DNA of 64,000 nucleotides from Alphaproteobacteria bacterium (GTDB lineage: Bacteria > Pseudomonadota > Alphaproteobacteria > DSM-16000 > Inquilinaceae), in the NCBI GenBank assembly GCA_028281925.1, contig JANQIX010000034.1:158122-222121 (forward strand), read 5' to 3'. A program made the translations under genes and the position numbers. Below are positions 25,610-34,420 of this stretch, one piece after another. The stretch's first letter is position 1, and each line of letters starts with the position of its first letter. Under the pieces are notes generated by a model that searched no databases, was not told the origin of the DNA, and saw only the letters and a list, made by a program, of their open reading frames with translations.

Positions 25610-25753
25610 ATGCAGCCGTACAACACCGAATTTGCCGGCCGTCGGCAACTTCGTCCCTTGGCAATCGAATTCAAACGAATGGTTGCGCGCGCCCATCGCC
25701 GGCTCGATGGGGACACGCTTTCACGCGACACCCCGCTGCTTCAATTGATTTAG
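25610..25753 (+). CDS. Possible 47-residue basic small protein before ccoN
   Basis: ATG 25610 opens a frame ending in TAG at 25751-25753. It encodes MQPYNTEFAGRRQLRPLAIE and then an Arg/His-rich helix (VARAHRRL). The product would be basic and helical. A GGAAAG lies 11 bases upstream, further than ideal. The stop codon lies inside the FNR/FixK box that precedes ccoN. No family is recognised. It fills part of an otherwise gene-free 421-base stretch and may be chance. Confidence 0.25.
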   Translation: MQPYNTEFAGRRQLRPLAIEFKRMVARAHRRLDGDTLSRDTPLLQLI

Positions 25754-25758
25754 ATCAA
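25745..25758 (+). promoter_or_regulatory. FNR/FixK-type box upstream of ccoN
   Basis: TTGATTTAGATCAA is a perfect TTGAT-N4-ATCAA site for FNR, FixK or ANR regulators. It lies 157 bases before the ccoN ATG, which implies activation of the cbb3 oxidase genes at low oxygen. A start site about 41 bases downstream of the box centre would give a leader of about 120 bases. Confidence 0.85.
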
Positions 25759-25915
25759 TGCCGCCGATCATTCCCACAGGAACTGTGTGGCATCCGTTGC
25801 GCAGGGCGCCGGGCGCTGGATATGCCTGCCGCCGGCATGTCTTCGATGCTCCGCACCTGACCCATGCGCCCCCGCGACACGGCCTACCGAGCAATCCTCA
25901 GCATCGGGGAATGAT

Positions 25916-27406
25916 ATGGCTACAGCAGCCGCAGCAGTTGCCCAGGACACAGCAGGGACACGCGACAGCGTCGACTACAACGAGGATGTCGTCCGCCTGT
26001 TCACACTGGCGACGGTGTTCTGGGGTGTCGTTGCGTTCCTCGTAGGCGTGGTCATTGCCCTGCAGCTAGCTTATCCGGTGCTCAATCTCGGGCTTGAGTG
26101 GACCAGCTTCGGGCGGCTGCGCCCGGTCCATACCTCAGCGGCTATCTTCGCATTCGGCGGCAACGCGCTGTTCGCCACATCGCTCTACGTCGTGCAACGC
26201 ACATGTCGGGCCTCGCTGTTCGGTGGGCGCGACCTCGCCAACTTCCTGTTCTGGGGCTACCAGCTGTTCATCGTGCTGGCGGCAAGCGGCTATGTGCTGG
26301 GCATCACCCAGGGTCGCGAATATGCCGAGCCGGAATGGTACGTCGACCTGTGGCTGACGATCGTCTGGGTTGCCTATCTGATCGTCTTCGCCGGCACGCT
26401 GTTCAAGCGCCAGGAGCCGCACATCTACGTCGCCAACTGGTTCTACCTGGCGTTCATCATCACCGTTGCGATGCTGCACATCGTCAACAACTTGGCGGTG
26501 CCGGTGTCGTTTGCCGGTGTCACCAGCTATTCCCTGTTCTCCGGTGTGCAGGACGCATTGACCCAGTGGTGGTATGGCCACAACGCCGTGGGCTTCTTCC
26601 TGACGGCCGGGTTCCTGGGCATCATGTACTACTTCGTCCCGAAGCGGGCCGAACGGCCGGTCTATTCCTACAGGCTGTCGATCGTCCACTTCTGGTCGCT
26701 GATCTTCCTCTACATCTGGGCCGGCCCCCACCATCTGCACTACACAGCGCTGCCCGATTGGGCGCAGACGCTGGGCATGACCTTCTCCGTCATGCTGTGG
26801 ATGCCGTCCTGGGGCGGCATGATCAACGGCATCATGACGCTGTCGGGCGCGTGGGACAAACTGCGCACGGACCCGGTTCTGCGGTTCCTGGTCGTCTCCG
26901 TTGCCTTCTACGGCATGAGCACGTTCGAAGGCCCGCTGATGTCGGTGAAGCCGGTCAACGCTCTCAGCCACTATACGGACTGGACCGTCGGCCACGTCCA
27001 TTCCGGCGCGCTGGGCTGGGTGGCCTTCGTCTCGTTCGGCGCGGTCTACTATCTGGTGCCGAAGCTATGGAAGCGGCGCGAGCTCTACTCGCTGAAGCTG
27101 GTGTCGGTCCACTTCTGGATCGCGACGGTCGGCATCGTTCTCTACATCACGGCGATGTGGGTCTCCGGCATCATGCAGGGCCTGATGTGGCGGTCCTACG
27201 ACAGCCTCGGCTTCCTGCAGTACAGCTTCATCGAGACCGTGGAGCGGATGCACCCCTTCTACGTGATCCGCGCCCTCGGCGGCATCCTGTTCCTCTTGGG
27301 CGCGCTGGTGATGGTCTACAACCTGATCCGGACGATCCGGGGCGACATACGACAGGAAGCGGGGCTGGCGCCCGTGCGCCCGGCTGCCGCCGTTTCTGCA
27401 GAATAG
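25916..27406 (+). CDS. ccoN: Cytochrome cbb3 oxidase catalytic subunit CcoN
   Basis: The 496-residue heme-copper oxidase subunit has about twelve membrane segments. It carries low-spin heme ligand His in [20 protein letters not shown], active-site His in [19 protein letters not shown], the CuB His pair in [15 protein letters not shown], and the two late His in [15 protein letters not shown]. It reduces oxygen to water at high affinity and pumps protons. The ATG at 25916 follows GGGGAATGAT and starts the true N-terminus ([14 protein letters not shown]); a longer frame from 25787 lacks homology. It heads the ccoNOQPGHIS operon behind an FNR-type box. Confidence 0.95.
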   Translation: MATAAAAVAQDTAGTRDSVDYNEDVVRLFTLATVFWGVVAFLVGVVIALQLAYPVLNLGLEWTSFGRLRPVHTSAAIFAFGGNALFATSLYVVQRTCRASLFGGRDLANFLFWGYQLFIVLAASGYVLGITQGREYAEPEWYVDLWLTIVWVAYLIVFAGTLFKRQEPHIYVANWFYLAFIITVAMLHIVNNLAVPVSFAGVTSYSLFSGVQDALTQWWYGHNAVGFFLTAGFLGIMYYFVPKRAERPVYSYRLSIVHFWSLIFLYIWAGPHHLHYTALPDWAQTLGMTFSVMLWMPSWGGMINGIMTLSGAWDKLRTDPVLRFLVVSVAFYGMSTFEGPLMSVKPVNALSHYTDWTVGHVHSGALGWVAFVSFGAVYYLVPKLWKRRELYSLKLVSVHFWIATVGIVLYITAMWVSGIMQGLMWRSYDSLGFLQYSFIETVERMHPFYVIRALGGILFLLGALVMVYNLIRTIRGDIRQEAGLAPVRPAAAVSAE

Positions 27407-27438
27407 CCGCGCGCCACGCCTGAAGGAGCCGCAGGCCA

Positions 27439-28161
<723 letters not shown>

Positions 28162-28188
28162 TCGCGGTCCCGACGAGGGGACGTATCC

Positions 28189-28335
28189 TTGGAGGCTATC
28201 TTCGAGTTCCTGAGGTCATTCTGGGTCGTCTGGCTGATGGGGCTGTTTGTCGGCATCGTGATCTGGGCCTACCGGCCGAAACGGAAGGCCGAGATGGAAA
28301 GATACGGCCGCATCCCGCTGGACGACGATAACTAG
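28189..28335 (+). CDS. ccoQ: cbb3 oxidase small subunit CcoQ
   Basis: The 48-residue protein is missed by length cut-offs. It starts at TTG 28189, 8 bases after GAGGGG (28175-28180), as MEAIFEFLRSFWVVWLMGLF. One membrane segment is followed by the typical cytoplasmic sequence YRPKRKAEMERYGRIPLDDD. The YRPxRK-AxxexxariPL pattern and its place between ccoO and ccoP identify CcoQ, which stabilises the oxidase under oxygen. The rare start codon may keep its level low. Confidence 0.9.
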   Translation: MEAIFEFLRSFWVVWLMGLFVGIVIWAYRPKRKAEMERYGRIPLDDDN

Positions 28336-28348
28336 GAGACGTGAGGCG

Positions 28349-29230
28349 ATGCCGAGCGAGGTCGAGAAGGACGCCATCACCGGCACTGAGACCACCGGCC
28401 ATGAATGGGACGGCATCAAAGAGCTGAACACGCCGCTGCCCAAGTGGTGGCTGTACGTGATGTACGCCACCATCATCTGGTCCCTGGGGTACTTCGTATT
28501 CTATCCCGCGATCCCCTGGGTCAACGGGTTCACGCGCGGCATCCTTGACTATGACCAGCGCACCGACCTGGATCGCCAGCTCGCCGAAGTTCGCGAGTTT
28601 CGGGGTGAACTCCTGACGCGCATCGAAGGGGCTTCGCTGGCGGAGATCCGGGAAGACGACGAACTGCTGGACTTCGCGGTGCGCGGTGGCGGCCGCGCCG
28701 CCTTCGCCGAGAACTGCGCGCCTTGCCATGGCCTGGGCGGCGGCGGTCAGCAGGGGGGCTATCCCGCCCTCGCCGACGATGCCTGGATCTGGGGCGGCAC
28801 GCTGGACGATATCTATGCGACGCTGCTCTACGGCATCCGCTCGGACCACCCGCAGACTCGCTTCGGCATCATGCCGGCCTACGGTGTCGACGAGATCCTC
28901 ACGCGGGAAGAGATTACCGACATTGCCCATTATGTCGTCTCGCTGTCGGGCGAGACGGAGGATGCAGAGGCGGCAGCGCGCGGTGCCGAGCTTTATCAGC
29001 GCCCGGATCTTTGTGTCACATGCCATGGCGAGAATGCCGAGGGTAACGTGTTCCTGGGTGCCCCGGCCTTGAGTGACCAGATCTGGCTCTATGGCGGCAC
29101 CGTCGCGGAGATCACGGCGCAGGTGCACAACCCCCAATACGGCGTCATGCCCGCCTGGATCGATCGGCTCGACGATGCCACCATCAAGATGGTCTCGGTC
29201 TATGTGCACGCGCTTGGGGGCGGCCAGTAG
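28349..29230 (+). CDS. ccoP: Cytochrome cbb3 oxidase subunit CcoP (diheme cytochrome c)
   Basis: The 293-residue protein has the usual EKDAITGTETTGHEWDGIKE start with LNTPLPKWWLYVMYATI next. A membrane anchor follows near residues 33-53. Two periplasmic cytochrome c domains come after, with NCAPCHGLGG near residue 127 and LCVTCHGENAEG near residue 221. The axial methionines are in FGIMPAYG and YGVMPAWI. It brings electrons from soluble cytochrome c to CcoO. GGAGACGTGAGG precedes the ATG. Length is normal. Confidence 0.95.
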   Translation: MPSEVEKDAITGTETTGHEWDGIKELNTPLPKWWLYVMYATIIWSLGYFVFYPAIPWVNGFTRGILDYDQRTDLDRQLAEVREFRGELLTRIEGASLAEIREDDELLDFAVRGGGRAAFAENCAPCHGLGGGGQQGGYPALADDAWIWGGTLDDIYATLLYGIRSDHPQTRFGIMPAYGVDEILTREEITDIAHYVVSLSGETEDAEAAARGAELYQRPDLCVTCHGENAEGNVFLGAPALSDQIWLYGGTVAEITAQVHNPQYGVMPAWIDRLDDATIKMVSVYVHALGGGQ

Positions 29231-29253
29231 CGGAGCTGCGGAGCTCGTTTTAA

Positions 29254-30720
29254 ATGATGGATAGTGTCGTCCCTGTAGAGGACGTGCTGTCGCGCAAAGA
29301 GCAGAAGCGCGAACCCCTTTACGCCGGCCGCGTCAAGGTCCACCCTATGGACATCCGCGGTACGGTTCGCCGCATCAAATGGATCGTCTTGGGTTTGTGC
29401 CTCGGCGCTTACTATCTGGGGCCCTGGATCCGCTGGGATCGCGGCCCTGGCGCGCCCGACCAGGCGCTGCTGGTCGATCTGCCCAATCGGCGCTTCTATT
29501 TCTTCTGGATCGAGATCTGGCCGCAGGAAATCTACTACCTGACGGCATTGCTAATCCTGGCTGCCCTAGCCCTTTTCCTGGCCACCAGCATCGGCGGCCG
29601 CGTCTGGTGCGGCTATACCTGCCCGCAGACTGTCTGGACCGACCTATTCATGTGGGTGGAGCGTCGGATCGAGGGCGACCGCAATGCCCGCATCCGGCTC
29701 GATAAGGCCCCGATGAGCCTGACCAAATTCCGGAAGCGGACGACGAAGCACGCCGTCTGGCTGTTGATCGCCCTGCTCACCGGCGGCGCCTGGATCATGT
29801 ATTTCTACGACGCACCCACCCTAGTGGCTGAGTTCTTCACCGGTGCGGCGCCGATGGCGGTCTATTTCTTCGTCGGGCTGTTCACCGCGACGACGTATCT
29901 CTTGGGTGGCATCGCTCGGGAACAGGTCTGCGTCTATATGTGCCCGTGGCCACGGTTCCAGGCGGCGCTGTTGGACGAAGACAGCCTGGTCGTCACCTAC
30001 GAACGCGGGCGTGGCGAGCCACGAGGCCACCACAAGAAGGGTACCTCCTGGGAAGGCCGTGGCCACTGCATCGACGACCGGAAATGCGTCGCTGTCTGCC
30101 CCACCGGCATCGACATCCGCGACGGCCTCCAGCTCCAATGCATCGGCTGCGGCCTGTGCATCGATGCCTGCGACAGCGTGATGGACAAGGTGGGGCTGCC
30201 GCGCGGCCTTGTCCGCTTCGATTCCGAGCGCAACCAGGCCCGCATCGCGGCCGGGCAACAGCCGGAGAAGTGGACGAAGCGGCTGGTGCGCACCCGCACC
30301 ATTATCTATTGCGTACTGATCGCGACCGTCCTGTCGATCCTGCTGATCGGCCTTATCGGCCGCAGCGGCCTTGATATCACCGTGCAGCGCGAGCGCAGCC
30401 CGCTTTTCGTACCCCTGTCCGACGGCAGCATCCGCAACGGCTTCACCGTCAAGATCCTGAACCAGACACGCGATCCGCACAGCTACGCCCTGGCGATCGA
30501 GGGGGTCGATGGCGCTCTTGTCACCGTTGTGGGGCAGGAAGGTGTGACGGAAGAAACCGTGCGGCTGACGGCGGACGCGGACAGCGTGACCACCTATCGC
30601 GTCCACGTGGCGCTCCCGCGCGAAGCGCTGGATGGCGAGACCACGCCGTTGGACTTCGTGCTGACCGACCTCGACCGTGATCGCACCGCCCGATACGACA
30701 CCACCTTCAGGGGGCCGTAA
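29254..30720 (+). CDS. ccoG: cbb3 oxidase accessory protein CcoG (Fe-S membrane protein)
   Basis: The 488-residue protein has five or so membrane segments, including a first one near residues 45-65 (IVLGLCLGAYYLGPW). Cysteine motifs follow: GYTCPQTVWTD (near residue 126), QVCVYMCPW (near residue 226) and a ferredoxin-like domain with CIDDRKCVAVCPTGID and QCIGCGLCIDACD near residues 272-307. A C-terminal Ig-like periplasmic domain (after 365) completes the FixG/RdxA layout. CcoG reduces copper for cbb3 assembly. It stands first in ccoGHIS. ATG 29257 is an equally possible start. Confidence 0.93.
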   Translation: MMDSVVPVEDVLSRKEQKREPLYAGRVKVHPMDIRGTVRRIKWIVLGLCLGAYYLGPWIRWDRGPGAPDQALLVDLPNRRFYFFWIEIWPQEIYYLTALLILAALALFLATSIGGRVWCGYTCPQTVWTDLFMWVERRIEGDRNARIRLDKAPMSLTKFRKRTTKHAVWLLIALLTGGAWIMYFYDAPTLVAEFFTGAAPMAVYFFVGLFTATTYLLGGIAREQVCVYMCPWPRFQAALLDEDSLVVTYERGRGEPRGHHKKGTSWEGRGHCIDDRKCVAVCPTGIDIRDGLQLQCIGCGLCIDACDSVMDKVGLPRGLVRFDSERNQARIAAGQQPEKWTKRLVRTRTIIYCVLIATVLSILLIGLIGRSGLDITVQRERSPLFVPLSDGSIRNGFTVKILNQTRDPHSYALAIEGVDGALVTVVGQEGVTEETVRLTADADSVTTYRVHVALPREALDGETTPLDFVLTDLDRDRTARYDTTFRGP

Positions 30721-31214
30721 TGAGCGTCGCCACACCGCAGCCACAGCGCCGCAGCGCCTGGATCCCCTGGGCCTTCGTCGGCTTCTTTCTGGTCGTTTTC
30801 GCCGTCAACGCGATCATGGTCACGATTGCGTTCACGTCATGGACCGGCGTACAGACTGAAGAGGCCTATATCCAGGGCCTGCAATACAACGATCGACTGG
30901 CCGAGGCCGAGACTCAGTATGCGCTCGGCTGGACGGTTGATGTGGCATTCGCACAGTCCGGACCGGAGGTCGGTGAGCTTCAGGTTCATGCCGCCGACGA
31001 GCGCGGGACTCCCCTGACATGGGCATCGGTCACGGCGACATTCGTGCGCCCGACCCAGCAGGGTCAGGATTTCAGCGTCGAGGTGCAGCCCGCCAGCGCT
31101 GGCTATGCCGCGGTCGTTGACTTCCCCCTGCCGGGCGTCTGGGATCTGAAGCTGTTGATCGAGCATGAAGGACGCCCCTATCGGTTTGAGGAGCGGATCT
31201 TCCTCAGTCCATGA
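30720..31214 (+). CDS. ccoH: cbb3 oxidase assembly protein CcoH (FixH)
   Basis: The 164-residue protein has one N-terminal anchor, WIPWAFVGFFLVVFAVNAIM near residues 14-33, and a periplasmic beta domain. The family sequence TEEAYIQGLQYNDRLAEAET near residues 46-65 is present, as are the late strands WDLKLLIEHEGRPYRF. FixH binds the oxidase during subunit assembly. The ATG overlaps the ccoG stop by one base and the end overlaps ccoI by 4 bases, so translation is coupled. Confidence 0.92.
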   Translation: MSVATPQPQRRSAWIPWAFVGFFLVVFAVNAIMVTIAFTSWTGVQTEEAYIQGLQYNDRLAEAETQYALGWTVDVAFAQSGPEVGELQVHAADERGTPLTWASVTATFVRPTQQGQDFSVEVQPASAGYAAVVDFPLPGVWDLKLLIEHEGRPYRFEERIFLSP

Positions 31215-33472
31215 CAGAGGTTCTGTCCCCGCCGGCGGCAGCACCAAGGCCGGACGATGAAGAACCGTCGGCCGTGCCGCCGGGCTGCGATGGTCCTGCC
31301 CCCTCCCCCGGCCGATTTGCCTCTTTCGCCACAGCCGATGCGGACGGTCAGTTCTCACTGCACCTGATGGTGGACGGTGCCCATTGCGGCGGCTGCGTTC
31401 GCAAGATCGAACGGGCCCTGGGCGGGTTCGGCGAGGTCACCCACGCACGCCTGAACCTGACCACCAAACGGCTGGTGGTGCGCTGGGACGGCCTGCAGGA
31501 CCGCGCGGACGCCCTGGCCGACACGGTCGAGGGCCTCGGCTTCGGCGTGATCCCGTTCGACCCGGCGAAGATCGGCCGCGGCGATGCGGAGGAAGAGAAG
31601 AAGCTGCTGCGCGCCATGGCGGTCGCCGGGTTTGCGGCGGCGAACGTCATGCTGCTCTCCGTCTCGGTCTGGGCGGGCCATGCCCAGGGCATGGGGCAGG
31701 CGACGCGCGACCTGTTGCACTGGTTTTCCGCTCTGATCGCCCTGCCGGCCATCCTCTATGCCGGCCGGCCATTCTTCCATTCGGCCTGGGCTGCGCTCTC
31801 GAAGCGCCACACCAACATGGACGTGCCCATTTCGCTGGCCGTCGTGCTGGCCGGGGGCGTGAGCCTGTGGGAGACGATGCGCAGCGGGCCGCATGCCTAT
31901 TTCGACAGCGCCGTGATGCTGCTGTTCTTCCTATTGATCGGCCGTTTCCTTGACCGCCGCGCCCGCGGCCGCGCCCGTGCTGCGGCGGAACGGTTGTTGT
32001 CCCTGGGTGCGGACGCCGTGACCGTGCTGGACGAAGCCGGCCGCCAGAAGCATGTGCGCATCGACCAGGCCCGGCCCGGCATGACAGCCTTCGTCGCGGC
32101 CGGACAGCGCATCGCGGTCGATGGCCGCGTTGTCGAAGGCCGGTCCGATGTGGATCTGAGCCTGATCAGCGGCGAAACGGTACCGGAGCCCGTCGGTCCC
32201 GGCGATGCGGTCTTTGCCGGCACGCTGAACCAGACGGGGCCTGTCAGCCTCCGTATCACGGCGGTGGGCGACGATACGCTGTTGGGCGAGATCGTCCGGC
32301 TGATGGAGCTGGCGGAACAGCGCCGCGCCCGGTTCGTCACCCTGGCCGACCGCATCGCCCGGCATTACGCACCGGTAGTGCACGCCCTGGCGCTGTTGAC
32401 GTTCCTGGGCTGGACCCTGCTTGTCGGCATCGCCTGGCAAGAGGCGCTGATGATCGCCGTCGCCGTGCTGATCATCACCTGCCCCTGTGCCATCGGCCTC
32501 GCCGTGCCGGCAGTGCAGGTGATCGCCAGCGGTCGCCTGATGCGCCAGGGTATCCTTTTGAAAACAGCCACGGCGCTGGAACGGCTGGTCGACATCGACA
32601 CCGTTGTCTTCGACAAGACCGGCACGCTGACCACCGGCAAGCTGGCGCTGGTGGATGCGCCTGCCGATGATACGGCGATGGCGGACGCCGCGAAAATCGC
32701 GCGCGCCAGCCGGCATCCGCTGGCCCGGGCTCTGGCCGCCGCCGCACCGGAAGGGCCGAGTGCCTCCAGCGTCGTCGAGGTGCCGGGGTGCGGGCTGGAA
32801 TGGAAGTCCACGGCCGGGGTGGTGCGTCTCGGCAGCCGCGCCTGGTGCGGTGTTGCGGATGAGGACGCGACATCGGTGGGGCCGGAGCTTTGGTTTGCCC
32901 GCCCGGACTGTCCGCCGGCACGGTTCCAGTTCCGCGATACACCACGGCCGGACGCGGCGGAGGTGGTGAACGGGTTGAAGCGCCATGGGATCGCGGTTGA
33001 GATCCTGTCCGGTGACCGCGAAGCGAGCGTCGAAGCCATTGCCCGCTCGCTGGGGATCGAGCGCTGGCATTCGGCCGTACGACCCGCGGGCAAGACCGCG
33101 CATCTGGAGTCCCTGGTCCGAAGCGGTCGCACAGTGCTGATGGTGGGCGACGGGCTGAACGACGCGCCCGCCCTGGCGGCGGCAACCGTGTCCATGTCCC
33201 CGGCCACGGCCGCCGACATCACGCAGACGACCGCCGACGCAGTGTTCCAGGGCGAACGCCTGCAGCCGGTCCTAGAGGTGCTGACCGTGGCGCGGCGCGC
33301 CGATAGGCTGGTGAAGCAGAATTTCGCGCTCGCCTTCGGCTACAATGTCCTGGCTGTGCCCCTGGCGGTCGCCGGACTGGTGACGCCGCTGATCGCAGCG
33401 GTCGCGATGTCCGCCTCGTCCATCATCGTCGTCGGCAACGCGCTGCGCCTGGCGGCCGCACGGCAGCGATGA
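31211..33472 (+). CDS. ccoI: Copper-transporting P-type ATPase CcoI (FixI)
   Basis: The 753-residue P1B-type ATPase supplies copper to the cbb3 oxidase. A heavy-metal domain with GAHCGGCVRKIE (CxxC) is near residue 57. ISGETVPEPVG marks the actuator TGE-like loop. TCPCAIGLAVP (CPC) near residue 423 binds Cu+ in the membrane. DKTGTLTTGK near residue 464 has the phosphorylated Asp, and GDGLNDAPAL near residue 646 closes the ATP site. The N-terminal extension before the metal domain is about 50 residues, proline-rich. It sits between ccoH and ccoS with 4-base overlaps at both ends. Confidence 0.94.
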   Translation: MTEVLSPPAAAPRPDDEEPSAVPPGCDGPAPSPGRFASFATADADGQFSLHLMVDGAHCGGCVRKIERALGGFGEVTHARLNLTTKRLVVRWDGLQDRADALADTVEGLGFGVIPFDPAKIGRGDAEEEKKLLRAMAVAGFAAANVMLLSVSVWAGHAQGMGQATRDLLHWFSALIALPAILYAGRPFFHSAWAALSKRHTNMDVPISLAVVLAGGVSLWETMRSGPHAYFDSAVMLLFFLLIGRFLDRRARGRARAAAERLLSLGADAVTVLDEAGRQKHVRIDQARPGMTAFVAAGQRIAVDGRVVEGRSDVDLSLISGETVPEPVGPGDAVFAGTLNQTGPVSLRITAVGDDTLLGEIVRLMELAEQRRARFVTLADRIARHYAPVVHALALLTFLGWTLLVGIAWQEALMIAVAVLIITCPCAIGLAVPAVQVIASGRLMRQGILLKTATALERLVDIDTVVFDKTGTLTTGKLALVDAPADDTAMADAAKIARASRHPLARALAAAAPEGPSASSVVEVPGCGLEWKSTAGVVRLGSRAWCGVADEDATSVGPELWFARPDCPPARFQFRDTPRPDAAEVVNGLKRHGIAVEILSGDREASVEAIARSLGIERWHSAVRPAGKTAHLESLVRSGRTVLMVGDGLNDAPALAAATVSMSPATAADITQTTADAVFQGERLQPVLEVLTVARRADRLVKQNFALAFGYNVLAVPLAVAGLVTPLIAAVAMSASSIIVVGNALRLAAARQR

Positions 33473-33651
33473 GCGGGCTGATCTACCTGATCCCGGTCGC
33501 CCTTTTTCTGGGACTGGTGGGACTCGGAGCGTTTCTATGGGCGCTCCGGTCCGGCCAGTTTGACGACCTGGAAGGTGCCGCTGAGCGGATCCTCTTCGAC
33601 GATGAGGATGATGATCCGGGAGCCAAGGAATCCCGCAATGATGGCCGGTGA
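33469..33651 (+). CDS. ccoS: cbb3 oxidase maturation protein CcoS
   Basis: The 60-residue protein has the N-terminal membrane segment MSGLIYLIPVALFLGLVGLG and the CcoS motif FLWALRSGQFDDLEGAAERI, followed by an acidic tail (LFDDEDDDP). CcoS is needed for cofactor insertion into the oxidase. It overlaps ccoI by 4 bases and ends the operon; no further gene follows on this strand for about 100 bases. Confidence 0.93.
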   Translation: MSGLIYLIPVALFLGLVGLGAFLWALRSGQFDDLEGAAERILFDDEDDDPGAKESRNDGR

Positions 33652-33759
33652 CGGCAACCCTCTCGCGGCTCCTTCGATGGCTACGATTTGACAAGAGATT
33701 TAAGCATTTCTTCACGCTGAGCGGGTGCACTGTCGTGTTACGTGATCGGGCGTCATGCC

Positions 33760-34323
33760 ATGATCCGCATCGGGAGTGCCAGGAAGGTGCCGGACGGACC
33801 GGAGCGCCAGAACATCGGTGACAGATCGAACAGCGACTCGCCGGCCATTCCGGGCTATTCGCGGACGCTTGCCAGACTGGTAGCTGGCAAAAACATCGAA
33901 CCCGAGACCCTGCTCGCAACCGACTATCTCAACCATTTCAATGAGATCGTCATGCTGCTGGAGATCCTTCCCGACATCCCCGACTGTCTGGAGGATGTCC
34001 GTCAGTGGCAACCGAAGTCGTACCAGGATCACTTCCGGGACAGTGTGTTCACCGACAAGGACCTCGCGATCTTCGCCTACGAGAACGCGCCCGCGCGATA
34101 TCGCGAACCGTTCGACGATGTCGTTCGTCAGATGGACACGCTGGTCGCTTCGGCCATCGTGGATATCGAGCAGTCGATCGCCGGCGGCGACAGTGTCCGT
34201 CTGGCCGCACAATGCGGCGAAACGGTCGAACGGCTCGGCCAGTTGGTCGACAAAGCCAGCGCGATCATCCATGGCCATACGGACACGGTCGACCAAGAAA
34301 CGGTCGACAGCCTGATGAAGTGA
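33760..34323 (+). CDS. Conserved-looking alpha-helical protein of unknown function
   Basis: The 187-residue cytosolic protein is not assigned to a family. The core (residues 35-100) reads PGYSRTLARLVAGKNIEPET, then ATDYLNHFNEIVMLLEILPD, and KSYQDHFRDSVFTDKDLAI. It is acidic and helical with hydrophobic heptads, and QWQPKSYQDHFRDS looks like a strongly conserved block. Residues 105-187 form two further helices. No signal, metal or nucleotide motif is visible. ATG 33760 is chosen; a GTG at 33742 would add six residues. It stands alone, between ccoS and a secreted protein gene in the same direction. Confidence 0.6.
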   Translation: MIRIGSARKVPDGPERQNIGDRSNSDSPAIPGYSRTLARLVAGKNIEPETLLATDYLNHFNEIVMLLEILPDIPDCLEDVRQWQPKSYQDHFRDSVFTDKDLAIFAYENAPARYREPFDDVVRQMDTLVASAIVDIEQSIAGGDSVRLAAQCGETVERLGQLVDKASAIIHGHTDTVDQETVDSLMK

Positions 34324-34420
34324 CAGCACGGTTCTGCCGCAATCGCGTGGCAGCGTGACCGTCCAAAGCGTGTTATCAGACACCGCATAAGGCTTCATGA
34401 CACGGGTTGGGGAGGCGTCC

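Noticed and set aside
33660..33741. TTGACA at about 33690 as a promoter for the following gene
   Set aside because: No acceptable -10 element lies 16-18 bases downstream.
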